DNA from: Paenibacillus farraposensis
GTDB taxonomy: Bacteria; Bacillota; Bacilli; Paenibacillales; Paenibacillaceae
Reading direction: 5' to 3'
Length of the DNA stretch: 64,000 nucleotides
Assembly (NCBI RefSeq): GCF_020736845.1
Contig: NZ_JAFFQR010000105.1
Span: forward strand, 85,901 to 149,900
Under the pieces are notes generated by a model. The model was not told where the DNA came from. It was given only the letters and a program-made list of their open reading frames with translations, and searched no databases. This document shows, one piece after another, positions 1 to 9,935 of this stretch; position 1 is the stretch's first letter, and the number at the start of each line of letters is the position of its first letter. The translations under genes were made by a program, and so were the position numbers.

Positions 1-120
1 CGCATGTCACAAAAGCCGGAAGTGGTCGTAATGAAGGACAAAGCCCGCGGAATTACGATTTTGCAGCATGGTCAAGTGTTTGAAATTTTGCTGCCGGTGC
101 TTGAGGCAGCAGCAAATTAA
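1..120 (+). CDS. C-terminal fragment of an unidentified small protein
   Basis: An open frame runs from the window edge to a TAA at 118-120 and gives 39 residues ending ILLPVLEAAAN. An ATG at position 4 could be the true start, but any ribosome binding site would lie outside the window. The fragment is short and mixed hydrophobic, with no motif I recognise. It is followed by about 330 bases without a convincing gene. Function unknown. Confidence 0.4.
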   Translation, partial: RMSQKPEVVVMKDKARGITILQHGQVFEILLPVLEAAAN

Positions 121-453
121 GTTCAAGGGGTGGACATGCGCTGCATGGTCCGGTGGGTGCGGTTCGGCTGGTCTGACCAGCCTGAAGACGCATGATCTAC
201 ACGAGTTCCCGATGTTCTAAAAGGCGTATGTACGTGATGAACAAGCTTATCCGTTGTTTACATATCTTGTTTCATATGTGCTTTTCAAGGTTTTGATGAG
301 ACATATTCGGTTGCCCAAATACTTATTCCTTTAATCCCGGGAGCGTGGTCAAACGCTTTGAGGCGGCAACGGACCTTATGGAAATGGAACAGGATATTGA
401 AGCTTTGCTGTAATGAGAGTCTCTAAACAGAGCGTATGACCAAACATATCTTT
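121..453. other. Non-coding or decayed stretch
   Basis: No gene with a start and ribosome binding site is visible. A frame open from 300 to the TAA at 411-413 reads like a protein C-terminus (ending MEMEQDIEALL) but has no plausible start, so it may be a remnant of a deleted gene. This is inference from composition only. Confidence 0.3.
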
Positions 454-507
454 AAACGAAAAAAGCGTTCTCCAAGTCGGACATTGGCAGAGCGCTTTTT
501 CGTTTTT
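454..507. terminator. Bidirectional intrinsic terminator
   Basis: AAACGAAAAAAGCG pairs with CGCTTTTTCGTTT across about 54 bases, with an inner CCAA/TTGG pairing. The A-run on the left and T-run on the right let it work on both strands. It separates the window-edge region from dynA. Confidence 0.75.
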
Positions 508-593
508 AATTGTGATGATTCTCACAGTGGCTCAAGAATGCTACAATAAAGCTGTTTGATGCTTTCAAGAGACAAGGAGTGGAACCGTAGCTT

Positions 594-3500
594 ATGATGC
601 AAACGATTACAGAAGATGCCGGCAAGTGGTCGGGCACGATAGAACAGATACGGAATAATTTGCGTAATGCCGGGGATGAGGCGGGAGCAAAGGCTTTTGC
701 TGATCTACTGGAGAAAGCGAATGCGAACGAGCTGACCATTGCCTTTTGCGGGCATTTCTCGGCCGGTAAATCAAGCTTGATTAACAGCCTGTGCGGTAAA
801 ACGGTGTTGCCTTCCGGGCCGGTACCTACAAGCGCAAATGTAGTGTCCATCCGGTATGGACATTCGAAAGCATTCATTCATCCGGTCCGAACATCGGAAA
901 ACCCGGAGCCAAAGGTGCTGGAAACCTCTCTGGCCGAGCTGGCTGAATATTGCAAAAATGGCGGGGCCTATGAATCGGTTCAGGTATGGGAGGATATCCC
1001 CATGTTATCCGGGGGCGGAGTGCTGCTGGATACACCAGGCGTAGATTCCACTGACCAGGGACATGCGCTTGCGACGCATTCCGCTTTACATTGGGCAGAT
1101 ATCGTATTTTATGTGATGGATTACAACCATGTCCAATCTGAAAACAACTTGTCTTTTGCCAAAAGTTTATCGGATTGGGGCAAGCCATTATACTTGATCA
1201 TCAATCAAATCGACAAACATCGGGAGCGGGAGCTTTCATTTGCACAATACCGCAATGAGGTGGAGACCAGCTTTCATGCGTGGCAGGTCCAATACGCAGA
1301 TATCCTGTTTACTACCCTGAAAGAGCCGGATCACCCTTTGAACCAGCGGCCGCAGCTGCCGTTGTTGATCGAACAATTACTGCAGCGGAAAACGGAGCTG
1401 CTTGCTTATAGCCTGGTATCCTCGATGCAGCATTTGGTAGAGCAGCATGTAGCGTCCCAGCAGGCAGCGGAAGAAGAGGCATTGAGCACGCTGCTGGAAG
1501 AGGCAGGCGGGGCAGAAGCGATTTCGCGTCTGGCGATGGAGCAGGAAGCTCTGCAGCAAGAGGATGAACATTGGCGAATGCTGCCGGAACAGGAGCATAA
1601 GCGGCTGCGGCAAGAGGTGGATCGTCTGCTGGAGCACGCGCATTTGACGCCTGCGGAGCTGCGCGAAGCAGCGGGCGAATATCTGGAGAGCCGCAAGCCT
1701 GGCTTCAAAGCCGGGCTGTGGTTCAGTGGAGGAAAGACGGAGCGGGAAAAAGAGCGGCGCTTGCAGCGGCTGGCACAGATGCTGACCGACCAGGTGGAGG
1801 GACAATTGCTTCCCCACGTGCGGGAGCTGCTGAGAAGCTGGGGCGAGAGCTATGGATTGTGGTCGGCTAGGGCAGAGGAGGAGCTGGATGGCATTCGTCC
1901 GGTAACAAATTGGCAGTTGATTGAGCAAACGGTGAAGGAAACGGCGTTATCGCCAGAATACACGTTGAACTATTGTAAAGACCTCCGTGCCGCAGTGACG
2001 GCGGATTGCCGCCGCAAGGCGCTGGCGCTGCTTGAGCGCCTGCTGGCCCGGCTTACGGAGCAGGCCGGGGAGCATCGCGCGGCGCTTGCGCCGGCCAGGC
2101 ATGCCCTGCTGGTGCAGGCGGATGCGGCAGGCCGCTACAGCACACGGGTGCGCGCTGCGGCAGCCCACGCCACCGCACTGCGCAGCCTGCTCCCGCAGGC
2201 CTCCGTGCCTGCCGCGTTGCCCCGCGCGGTTGCAGCCGCAGCCGACACCACGGCCCGGCCGGCGTCAGCCGCGCCTGCAAGTGCCGCACGCCTATCCGCC
2301 GCTGGCACACGCGCCGCATCGGCGTTGCCGCGTGCGGGCACAGAGGCAGCACAGCCTGCCGCCGGGGGGCGCCGCGCGCGGCTGGATGAAGCAGCGGCTC
2401 GGCTGAAAAAAGCCGCTGCCCTGGTGAACCCGTACCCGGCCATGCAGGCAACGGTACGGGATTTGTATGCCCGCGCGGCTGCGCTGGAAGGCGGGCAATT
2501 TACATTGGCGCTGTTCGGAGCGTTCAGTGCCGGGAAGTCCAGCTTCGCCAATGCTTTGCTGGGCGAAGCGGTGTTGCCCGTATCGCCGCATCCGACGACA
2601 GCGGCGATTAACCGGATTATGGCGCCTGCAAGCCAGGAGCGCCATGCAACCGCTGACGTCCACATGAAATCAGTGGACGCATTGCGGGACGATCTTCAAT
2701 ATTCGTTCCGGTTATTGGGATTGGGCGAACCGGAAGAAACGGGCTGGCAGAATGCCGTGCATGAGCTGTCCCCGGAAGGAATTCACCCTGCTGGCAGGCC
2801 GCATTATAGCTTTTTGAAGGCCGCTGCGGCCGGATGGGAGGAAGCCGAACACCTGCTGGGTCAACAGCTTCACGTCAATCTGGAACAGTATCGGGATTTT
2901 GTTGCGTCCGAGCGCAAGTCATGCTTTGTGGAACATATCGACCTTTATTATGATTGCGCACTGACCCGCCAGGGCATCGTATTGGTCGACACGCCTGGAG
3001 CGGATTCTGTGAACGCACGGCACACAGGTGTGACCTTTAATTATATGAAGCATGCCGACGCTCTTGTATTTATTACGTATTACAACCATGCGTTTACGCA
3101 AGGAGACCGCCAATTTTTGAACCAGCTTGGCCGTGTTAAAGAGGCGCTCGCGCTGGAACAGACCTTTTTTATCGTCAATGCCTCAGATCTGGCTTCATCC
3201 GAAGAAGAACTGCAATCCGTAACCCGGCATGTACAGGAACAATTGCAGGCGAACGGTATACGTAAACCGCGTATTTATCCGCTGTCCAGTATGCTGGCAT
3301 TGGAAGCAGCCGAACAGGGAGAGCCTTCGCTGCGTGCGGCTTCCCGTTTTGACGGGTTTGAACAGGATTTTTCGGCATTCGCGGCTGAAGAATTGGCGGG
3401 ATTGTCCATTACTTCTGCCATGCAGGAGCTGGGCCGGCTGCGCAACCGGATAGAACAGCATGCTGCGGATGCCCGGTATAGCGTGGAAGAACGCGCAATC

Positions 3501-4265
3501 CGATTAGAGCGATTACAACGCATTCGCAGCGAATTGGAGCATTTACTCCACAGCGTGTCTGTCAGCAGCGGCACAGCCGTCTTATCAGGTGAAACTGATG
3601 AATTGCTGTATCATGTGCGTCAACGGCTGGCTTACCGGACTGGAGAGTTTACGGCTGAAGCCTTTCACCCGTCAGTTTTGCGTGAAGGTGCAGGGGATCT
3701 TCGCTCAGCCTTTGCCTCTTGCGGTCGTGAGTTGATGCGTTTGATTGAACTGGAGCTGTCCCAGGAACTATTGGCAACCACACTCAGGCTGGAAAAAACA
3801 GGCCAAGCCTTGGTACACAAGGCTGTACAGCGATGTGTGCAAGAGATGAACGAAAGGCTGGGCGGATTGGATTGCACAGCTCCTGAAGCCAGAGCATGGG
3901 CTGTACCTGAACTGATCGGAATTTCGCTGCAGGATTCCGTTGCCTGGAAGGAGTATTGGAGTACCTTCAAAAATCCGAAAGCATTTTTTGAAGGGACAGG
4001 CCGGATGAATTTGCAATCCAGACTGGAACCGATGCTGCGCGAGAAAGTTGCAGAAGCGGTGGAACTGCAGCGGGAACGAATGTCTTCCTTTTATGCTGCA
4101 CGGATGCAGGAGGAGCTGGCATGGCAGACGGCACAGCTTCGGGAGCAAATGCAGGAAACGCTTGACGGTATAGAGCATGCACTCACAGGTGACGAGCAGC
4201 CGCAGGTCTGGGAAGAGCTGGCAGCCCTTATTGCGAACCTGGAGCAGGTAAAAACGCTGGCGTAA
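594..4265 (+). CDS. dynA: Two-headed bacterial dynamin-like GTPase, DynA type
   Basis: A 1223-residue protein with two complete dynamin GTPase modules, the architecture of Bacillus subtilis DynA (YpbR, about 1190 residues), which tethers and fuses membranes and protects against membrane damage. The first P-loop is GHFSAGKS at residues 53-60, with G3 motif DTPGVDS at 146-152 and NQID as G4. The second P-loop GAFSAGKSS lies near 642-650, followed by DTPGADS and NASD. Long helical stalk regions follow each head. The linker around residues 515-605 is unusually alanine/arginine/proline-rich and GC-rich. The ATG at 594 follows AAGGAGTGG. It is probably monocistronic, with terminators on both sides. 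The family assignment is strong; the exact role here is inferred. Confidence 0.92.
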   Translation: MMQTITEDAGKWSGTIEQIRNNLRNAGDEAGAKAFADLLEKANANELTIAFCGHFSAGKSSLINSLCGKTVLPSGPVPTSANVVSIRYGHSKAFIHPVRTSENPEPKVLETSLAELAEYCKNGGAYESVQVWEDIPMLSGGGVLLDTPGVDSTDQGHALATHSALHWADIVFYVMDYNHVQSENNLSFAKSLSDWGKPLYLIINQIDKHRERELSFAQYRNEVETSFHAWQVQYADILFTTLKEPDHPLNQRPQLPLLIEQLLQRKTELLAYSLVSSMQHLVEQHVASQQAAEEEALSTLLEEAGGAEAISRLAMEQEALQQEDEHWRMLPEQEHKRLRQEVDRLLEHAHLTPAELREAAGEYLESRKPGFKAGLWFSGGKTEREKERRLQRLAQMLTDQVEGQLLPHVRELLRSWGESYGLWSARAEEELDGIRPVTNWQLIEQTVKETALSPEYTLNYCKDLRAAVTADCRRKALALLERLLARLTEQAGEHRAALAPARHALLVQADAAGRYSTRVRAAAAHATALRSLLPQASVPAALPRAVAAAADTTARPASAAPASAARLSAAGTRAASALPRAGTEAAQPAAGGRRARLDEAAARLKKAAALVNPYPAMQATVRDLYARAAALEGGQFTLALFGAFSAGKSSFANALLGEAVLPVSPHPTTAAINRIMAPASQERHATADVHMKSVDALRDDLQYSFRLLGLGEPEETGWQNAVHELSPEGIHPAGRPHYSFLKAAAAGWEEAEHLLGQQLHVNLEQYRDFVASERKSCFVEHIDLYYDCALTRQGIVLVDTPGADSVNARHTGVTFNYMKHADALVFITYYNHAFTQGDRQFLNQLGRVKEALALEQTFFIVNASDLASSEEELQSVTRHVQEQLQANGIRKPRIYPLSSMLALEAAEQGEPSLRAASRFDGFEQDFSAFAAEELAGLSITSAMQELGRLRNRIEQHAADARYSVEERAIRLERLQRIRSELEHLLHSVSVSSGTAVLSGETDELLYHVRQRLAYRTGEFTAEAFHPSVLREGAGDLRSAFASCGRELMRLIELELSQELLATTLRLEKTGQALVHKAVQRCVQEMNERLGGLDCTAPEARAWAVPELIGISLQDSVAWKEYWSTFKNPKAFFEGTGRMNLQSRLEPMLREKVAEAVELQRERMSSFYAARMQEELAWQTAQLREQMQETLDGIEHALTGDEQPQVWEELAALIANLEQVKTLA

Positions 4266-4320
4266 CGCCATCAACATGATTATGTATGTAACTCTATACA
4301 CGATTGCTGGATGCTTCAGG

Positions 4321-4352
4321 ACACCGGGCTTGCGGGACAACCCGGTGTTTTG
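4321..4352 (+). terminator. Intrinsic terminator of dynA
   Basis: Stem ACACCGGG/CCCGGTGT with a 12-base loop followed by TTTT, 55 bases after the dynA stop codon. Confidence 0.8.
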
Positions 4353-4398
4353 TGCATGTTCCAAAAGAAAAGGAATATGGAGGAAAGAGCCATATTCA

Positions 4399-4428
4399 AT
4401 GACAAGAAAGCGATTTAATTTGTATAAT
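4399..4428 (+). promoter_or_regulatory. Candidate SigA promoter of the ABC exporter remnant
   Basis: ATGACA, an 18-base spacer, then TATAAT, about 105 bases before the first ABC remnant. The -10 is perfect and the -35 is 5 of 6. Assigned by eye. Confidence 0.45.
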
Positions 4429-4533
4429 CACCCGCTAATTGCGAACTTGTCTGAAAATGGTCTATTATCCTCTCTGCCGCCTTGGAAAGCGAATGGTAAA
4501 CTTCACTAAGCCATATAACAACGTCGTGCAACA

Positions 4534-5449
4534 ATGGAGGGACTTGACATGGAAGTGCTCAGGCATCTGCAGGTTTTTTTTCATGAGAGGAGATATTATC
4601 TGTTTCTGTCCATTCTATGCCTTGCGATAGCGACAGCCCTGGGACTGGTGTATCCGAACCTGCTTCAAAGGCTCATTGATAACGCTATCATTCCCGGTGA
4701 CTTCGAGCGAGTCCCGGTGCTGGCTCTGACTGTGCTGGGTGTCGTGATCATCAAAGCATTTATGCAGTTTCTGCATGTTTTTTTTGGCGGACGGCTGGGC
4801 AACTATTTGGCGTACCAGCTCCGTAATGCCTGTTACGAAAAGCTGCAATTTCTGTCCTTCAGATATTATGATACTGCCAAAACAGGGGATTTAATGTCAC
4901 GGCTGACAGGCGATCTGGAGGCTATTCGCAATTTCATTGGGTTTGGTTTTGCCCAACTCCTCAACGTAATACTGATGGTCGTATTCAATTCGATCATGAT
5001 GCTGTATATCAACTGGCAGCTCACCCTCTTTACGATGATCAGCATGCCTTTGCTGCTCTTCGTCACCTTTAAGTTCGAATCCCGGATTCATCCCACCTTT
5101 CAGGAAATGCGGCTTGCGCTCAGCGCCTTGACGACAGCAGTACAGCGGGTGTGCGCACCGTCAAATCCTTTGCGCGCGAAGCTTATGAGGTTGAAAAGTT
5201 TTCATTACGGAATGAACGGTATAAACGGAATCAGATTGAGGCTGCTTCCTTGTGGAGCCTTTTCTTCCCCGCCATGGAGCTGATTGCTTCGGTCAGCGTG
5301 GTCCTTTTGCTGGGTATGGGGGGATACCTGGTCATTATGAAGGCGATGACTTTGAGGCAGCTTGTTGCTTTTTTAGTTTGATTTGCTATATTATCGGGCC
5401 GATCTGGAGCATTGGCTTTCATATTAATAACTATACGCCGACTACATAA
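4534..5449 (+). pseudogene. Broken ABC exporter half-transporter, first subunit
   Basis: The first about 200 residues are the membrane domain of an ABC exporter (YfiB/BmrC-like): several hydrophobic helices, then FRYYDTAKTGDLMSRLTGDL, a typical intracellular coupling loop. The frame is lost near 5145, apparently through a small deletion after TTAVQ. The family sequence resumes in another frame at 5151 (VRTVKSFAREAYEVEKF). It shifts again at the T-run 5369-5374, where a seventh T would restore AFFSLI. The last helix (YIIGPIWSIGFHINNYT) ends at a TAA near 5447. The whole ATPase domain is missing. Together with the next remnant this was once a heterodimeric exporter. It cannot make a working transporter. 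Confidence 0.8.
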
Positions 5450-5489
5450 ATCAGGCTCCAGACAGTGTATCCGAAAGGCAGGCGAGACC

Positions 5490-5986
5490 ATGAATGTTCC
5501 CGCAGAAAAAGCTGATCCGTTAAAAAAGCCGACGAATCAACGTTTTGTATATCAGGATGATGAAGCGATCGACAAACCATTTAACTGGCCAGAGTTCAAA
5601 CGTTTGCTTGCCTACATGAAGCCTTATGCGACTTCATCATTCACCTGCCGGACGGCTATGAGACAGAGGTGGAGGAGCGGGGCGGCATGCTGTCTATGGG
5701 CCAGCGTCAGCTTCTGTCCTTTTCCCGGGCTTTGCTGGCTGATCCGCGAATTCTTACTTTGGATGAAGCGACAGCCAGCATTGATACCGAAACGGAGCTG
5801 AAAATTCAGGACGCTCTTCAGGTCCTGCTGAAAGACAGAACGTCTTTTATGGTCGCTCACCGTTTGTCTACCATTCGGAATGCGGATCATATTATCGTAT
5901 TGGATCACGGGCAGATTCAGGAAAGTGGTAATCATGAACAATTGATGAAAAAACATGGAATATATCGGGGGTTGGTGGAAGCATAG
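5490..5986 (+). pseudogene. Broken ABC exporter half-transporter, second subunit
   Basis: The N-terminus (MNVPAEKADPLKK... to LAYMKPYAT, about 48 residues) is that of a second ABC exporter half. Near 5632 it is joined out of frame to the end of an ATPase domain, starting IIHLPDGYETEVEERGG. The retained part has the signature LSMGQRQ, Walker B RILTLDEATASID and switch histidine VAHRLST, and ends at the TAA before 5987. All membrane helices and Walker A are gone, so about 1.2 kb was deleted internally (estimated from the family's usual length of about 590 residues). The GTG at 5669 could start a free 105-residue fragment, but no function is expected. Confidence 0.8.
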
Positions 5987-6130
5987 TTCAGATTTTTGTA
6001 AAAAAAAGATCAAAAAATCGCGTTTTTTGTAAATTTTCGTGCCGAGCACTATTGCATTCTTGCAGCTAAACCCTGAAAATAAAGATGAAAAAAGAACAGA
6101 GCAATATCGTCAGAGGGGGAAGAGTTCAAG

Positions 6131-7315
6131 ATGTGGGGTGCTCCTTTTTCTGCCAACGCTAAGAAAATGCTGCTCCTGGGCAGTGGCGAATTGGGGAAAG
6201 AAGTCATTATTGAAGCTCAGCGGCTTGGCGTGGAGTGCATTGCAGTAGACCGGTATGAACTGGCTCCGGCAATGCAGGTGGCCCATCGTTCTCATTGTCT
6301 GGATATGCAGGATGCTGAGGCGTTGAAGACACTGATTCGTAAGGAAAAGCCCGACATAATTGTACCTGAAATCGAAGCTATTGCTACGGGTGCTTTGGAA
6401 GAATTGGAGCAAGAGGGATTTCACGTAGTACCAACAGCCCGGGCCGCTCGTCTTACGATGGACCGGGAGGGCATTCGCAGACTTGCCGCCGAGAAGCTAC
6501 AGCTTCCGACTGCTGCCTACCGCTTTGCAGATGATTTGGAGCAGTTGCGGTCGGCGATTCATGAGCTTGGCACACCCTGTGTAGTCAAGCCACTGATGAG
6601 TTCGTCGGGTAAAGGGCAGTCTGTATGCCGGATACCTGAGGATGCAGAATCCTGCTGGAAAACAGCGCTGGAAGGCGCGCGTGCCAAAACAACACGAGTC
6701 ATTGTAGAAGCTTTTGTCCCCTTTGAGAGTGAAATTACATTATTGACCGTCAGATCGGTATCAGGTACGACTTTTTGCCCACCGATCGGCCATATTCAGC
6801 AAGACGGGGATTATGTCGAATCCTGGCAGCCCCATGGCATGACGGACAAGCAGCTTTCAGAGGCACAGAACATTGCCCGTGCGATTACGGATGAATTGGG
6901 TGGTTATGGTTTGTTTGGCGTGGAGCTGTTTTTAACAGCTGATAGCGTCATATTCAGTGAAGTATCGCCTCGGCCGCATGATACCGGGATGGTCACAATG
7001 ATTACACAGGATTTGTCGGAATTTGCACTTCATGTACGGGCAATTCTCGGTTTTCCGGTGCCGTCAGTCACACTGCTGACCCCAGGGGCTTCAGCTACCT
7101 TGAAGGCAGGACTGGCTGCACGAGATTTCAAAGTAAGCGGTATAGATGATGCGTTGTTGCTGCCCCGGACACAGGTGCGAGTGTTCGGGAAGCCTGAAAC
7201 CAAGCCGGGACGCCGGATGGCTGTAGCGCTTAGCGCTGCAGGAGATGTGGAGACAGCACGGAAGACGGCCAAGAAAGCTGCTATTATGCTGAAAGTGGAG
7301 GTAAATCATGTCTAA
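6131..7315 (+). CDS. purT: Formate-dependent phosphoribosylglycinamide formyltransferase (GAR transformylase 2)
   Basis: A 394-residue ATP-grasp enzyme that uses formate and ATP to formylate GAR in the third step of purine synthesis, a folate-independent alternative to PurN. The N-terminal fold starts [13 protein letters not shown], the substrate region has IVPEIEAI, and the ATP-grasp core has [15 protein letters not shown]. The metal-binding end reads [15 protein letters not shown]. The length equals the usual 390-400. The ATG follows AGAGGGGGAAG. No purine riboswitch was seen upstream. The gene overlaps the downstream acetyltransferase by 8 bases, indicating translational coupling. Confidence 0.95.
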   Translation: MWGAPFSANAKKMLLLGSGELGKEVIIEAQRLGVECIAVDRYELAPAMQVAHRSHCLDMQDAEALKTLIRKEKPDIIVPEIEAIATGALEELEQEGFHVVPTARAARLTMDREGIRRLAAEKLQLPTAAYRFADDLEQLRSAIHELGTPCVVKPLMSSSGKGQSVCRIPEDAESCWKTALEGARAKTTRVIVEAFVPFESEITLLTVRSVSGTTFCPPIGHIQQDGDYVESWQPHGMTDKQLSEAQNIARAITDELGGYGLFGVELFLTADSVIFSEVSPRPHDTGMVTMITQDLSEFALHVRAILGFPVPSVTLLTPGASATLKAGLAARDFKVSGIDDALLLPRTQVRVFGKPETKPGRRMAVALSAAGDVETARKTAKKAAIMLKVEVNHV

Positions 7316-7769
7316 CAATATGATGATTCCAGTACTGACCATTCGTTTAGTTGAGCTTGACGATTGCGAAGCCGTAACTGGATTACTAAGAGAAGTCGGA
7401 TATCCGATGACTTGTGGTGTAATGAAAGAAGTTATGGGAACCACGCAGGAGGATAGTCAAGCCAATATGATGGTTGCAGAAATGGATGGTCGTGTTGTCG
7501 GTGTAATCGGCATGCATACGGCTCAAAGTTTGGCTTATCCCGAACCTGCTGTACAAATCACCATGCTGGTCGTGAGTGGGGAGTGTCGCGGCGAGGGCAT
7601 TGGCAAACGTCTGGTGGCTAGTGGTGAAGAATGGGGGCGTGCGCAAGGATGCTACCAATTGTTCATTACCGGAGCGAATAACCGCATCAAACAAGTAGAG
7701 GCACATGCCTTCTACAACCGGATCGGTTTTGAAAAACAAGGCTATCGTTTCAGTAAAAAGCTTAAATAA
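7308..7769 (+). CDS. GNAT-family N-acetyltransferase
   Basis: A 153-residue single-domain GNAT. The acetyl-CoA binding loop is recognisable as [21 protein letters not shown] around residues 85-105 (family consensus Q/RxxGxG/A). The C-terminal strand region contains [18 protein letters not shown]. The family transfers acetyl groups to amines or protein N-termini, and the substrate cannot be predicted. The start lies inside the end of purT, with the AAAGTGGAGG of that gene as ribosome binding site, so the two are co-translated. A strong terminator follows. Confidence 0.9.
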   Translation: MSNNMMIPVLTIRLVELDDCEAVTGLLREVGYPMTCGVMKEVMGTTQEDSQANMMVAEMDGRVVGVIGMHTAQSLAYPEPAVQITMLVVSGECRGEGIGKRLVASGEEWGRAQGCYQLFITGANNRIKQVEAHAFYNRIGFEKQGYRFSKKLK

Positions 7770-7829
7770 AAAGCCCGGATAAAATCAAAGTTATATATCA
7801 AAGCCTTATTTTTCATATTTCCATCGATC

Positions 7830-7868
7830 AGTCCCGTGCTGGCTATTGCCAGACGGGACTATTTTTTT
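7830..7868 (+). terminator. Intrinsic terminator of purT-acetyltransferase
   Basis: AGTCCCGT/ACGGGACT outer stem with an inner CTGGC/GCCAG stem, followed by ATTTTTTT. Confidence 0.9.
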
Positions 7869-7884
7869 ACCAACTTTTACACCA

Positions 7885-7912
7885 TTGTTCCTGCTAGAAA
7901 ACATGATATACT
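7885..7912 (+). promoter_or_regulatory. Candidate promoter of the CAP-domain gene
   Basis: TTGTTC, a 16-base spacer, then TATACT, about 90 bases before the start codon. By-eye SigA match. Confidence 0.4.
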
Positions 7913-8000
7913 GCTAGAGTAAAGATTACAAAGTTGTAACCGGCATGTGTACAGAGAACATGCACTCAACAAATTATTTATACAACAAGGAGATGACGAA

Positions 8001-8753
8001 ATGAAGAATATGTTGAAAAAAACACTGGTGATGGGTAGTTTGGGCGCCGTTTTATCCGCAGGATTCATCGTTCCGGCATCAGCTTCACCAGCTGACGATT
8101 TGTCGGCGCAATTGCAACAATGGCTGCAAAATAGCGGATATAGCGTTCAATTGTCCAATGGGATGACGACAATAACGAAGAACACAACTACAAAGAACGC
8201 AACTACGGATTGTTTCGGACAGGGCAATGCTAACACTCAAACAGCAAATCCTTTCGCAGGCAAGCAAGGAAGCAAACAGGGGAACCAAAATGCTTCACAG
8301 TCTGCTCACAAGCAGCAAAATCAAGCTCAGAACACCAAGACTAATGCAGGTCAGTCCGCAGGATCGGATGCACAGCAAAGCAAGTCTCAATTTGCAGCAG
8401 AGGTTGTAAAGCTGGTAAACAACGAACGCAGCAAAAACGGTCTGAAGCCGCTAACTTCCGACGCAAAACTTACGGAAGTAGCTTTGGCTAAAGCGAAGGA
8501 TATGAGCACTAACAATTACTTTTCTCACACATCGCCGACCTATGGCTCGCCATTTGATATGATGAAGAAATTCGGTGTAAGTTATACGTACGCAGGTGAA
8601 AATATTGCAATGGGTCAAAAAACCCCACAAGAAGTAATGAACGCCTGGATGAACAGCCAAGGACACCGTGAAAATATTCTGAAGCCAGAATATACGCAAA
8701 TTGGTGTGGCGTACTACAATGGATATTGGGTACAAGAATTCACACGTAACTAA
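8001..8753 (+). CDS. Secreted CAP (SCP/PR1) domain protein, YkwD-like
   Basis: A 250-residue protein with a Sec signal peptide (KK, hydrophobic stretch, cleavage near PASASPA at about residue 29). A glutamine/asparagine/serine-rich linker spans residues 60-130. The C-terminal CAP domain is about 120 residues and shows VVKLVNNERSKNGL, YFSHTSPTYGSPFDMM, YAGENIAMG and SQGHRENIL, the usual conserved histidine/glutamate cavity motifs. Bacterial CAP proteins are often made in sporulating or stressed cells, but their biochemical role is unsettled. The ATG at 8001 is chosen over an upstream in-frame start because AAGGAGATGA precedes it and the signal peptide begins there. Confidence 0.92.
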   Translation: MKNMLKKTLVMGSLGAVLSAGFIVPASASPADDLSAQLQQWLQNSGYSVQLSNGMTTITKNTTTKNATTDCFGQGNANTQTANPFAGKQGSKQGNQNASQSAHKQQNQAQNTKTNAGQSAGSDAQQSKSQFAAEVVKLVNNERSKNGLKPLTSDAKLTEVALAKAKDMSTNNYFSHTSPTYGSPFDMMKKFGVSYTYAGENIAMGQKTPQEVMNAWMNSQGHRENILKPEYTQIGVAYYNGYWVQEFTRN

Positions 8754-8810
8754 AAAGATAGCAAAGACCGCATCGGGTCCTGGAATAGGAAGGGACAATG
8801 CGTTAAACTT

Positions 8811-8843
8811 AAGGCCTGCTGACACATTCAGCGGGCCTTTTAT
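8811..8843 (+). terminator. Intrinsic terminator of the CAP gene
   Basis: AAGGCCtGCTGA pairs with TCAGCgGGCCTT around a CACAT loop and ends in TTTT. Confidence 0.8.
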
Positions 8844-9020
8844 GTTATTTCTTTATCCGATGGTATCCAACTCTTGCTTCATGCCAAAACAGGCATCAAA
8901 TCGGGGGGCCATTTGCCATCCTTTTTACATACATGCTTCATGGCTTCCGGAGCGGTTTATTTGCAAAATGATAAGAGAAGCTTTATGTTTATTTCACTAA
9001 GCTATCAGGAGGGAACACGA

Positions 9021-9935
9021 GTGAATTCATCAAAATGGATTTGGCGGTCTGTCGGCTCTGTGTCCATCGCCGCCACACTGTTATTATTATTCGGATTTGT
9101 TGCCGCAGTGCGAAGCATCATGGCTCCAGAGCCGATGGTTAGCACTCAACCTATAAATACCGGTTCATCACAGACACAATCGGCGCCAGCTGCCCCGACT
9201 CAGACGGGAGAGTTTCGCGTGGCTGCCATTGGAGATTCGCTGGCCAAAGGAACGGGGGATGACTCTGGCAGCGGGTTTGTACGCCGAGCGGTGGACTTGC
9301 TAAATGAACAGGAAGGCCATCAGGCACGGCTTATCAATAATCTGGGGATTAATGGACTGACGACACAAGGATTATTAACCAAGTTGGATGAGCCTGGTGT
9401 GGCCTATGTTTTGAAAAAGGCAAACGTTATTATTGTCTCCATTGGAGGCAATGATTTATTTCAGGGAGCACAGGCTGCTGAGACCGGTAAAGAGCCGCCT
9501 ACACTCAGCGATTTACGCAAAGCATTGCCGGATGCCTCCAAACGATTGCAAAAAGTACTGACCAAAGTCGGAAAAATCAATCCGAAAGCTAAAATCATCT
9601 ATGTTGGCCTGTATAACCCATTCAGTGATCTGCATGGAGTGAAAATTCCCGGCAATCTCATTGTAACCGAATGGAATCTGGCTGCAATGGCGGTTACCAA
9701 TCAAAACAGTAATATGACGCTGGTTCCAACTTTCGATCTATTCCAGCAAAATCTTCCGGTTTATTTGTCATCTGATCATTTTCATCCCAACGGACAGGGG
9801 TATCAGGCGATCGCTGAACGGATAGCGCAAGGGTTTGCTGTTACAGCTACAGGGGATCCCAATCATGCGGATGATAAGCAGCAATCCACAAGCAGACAAC
9901 CCGCTGAAGGCAAGAAGGGAGGCAATAAATCATGA
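9021..9935 (+). CDS. Membrane-anchored SGNH/GDSL hydrolase
   Basis: A 304-residue serine esterase/lipase of the SGNH family, similar in layout to Bacillus YpmR and spore lipases. It has an N-terminal membrane anchor or signal at residues 9-33 and a proline/threonine/glutamine-rich linker. Block I is AAIGDSLAKG (catalytic Ser), then the GGND block (SIGGNDLF), and the last block is SDHFHPNGQGY with the Asp/His of the triad. The start is the GTG at 9021, preceded by CAGGAGGGAAC. It overlaps the ABC ATPase gene by 4 bases (ATGA), so it probably belongs to the transporter operon and acts outside the membrane. Substrate unknown. Confidence 0.9.
   Translation: MNSSKWIWRSVGSVSIAATLLLLFGFVAAVRSIMAPEPMVSTQPINTGSSQTQSAPAAPTQTGEFRVAAIGDSLAKGTGDDSGSGFVRRAVDLLNEQEGHQARLINNLGINGLTTQGLLTKLDEPGVAYVLKKANVIIVSIGGNDLFQGAQAAETGKEPPTLSDLRKALPDASKRLQKVLTKVGKINPKAKIIYVGLYNPFSDLHGVKIPGNLIVTEWNLAAMAVTNQNSNMTLVPTFDLFQQNLPVYLSSDHFHPNGQGYQAIAERIAQGFAVTATGDPNHADDKQQSTSRQPAEGKKGGNKS

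Noticed and set aside
2053..2665. Overlapping long frames on both strands in the GC-rich part of dynA
   Set aside because: High GC removes stop codons in all frames; the dynamin frame alone gives conserved motifs on both sides.
6000..6130. Purine riboswitch before purT
   Set aside because: No three-way junction with the conserved loop sequences could be found; only A/T-rich sequence and a ribosome binding site.
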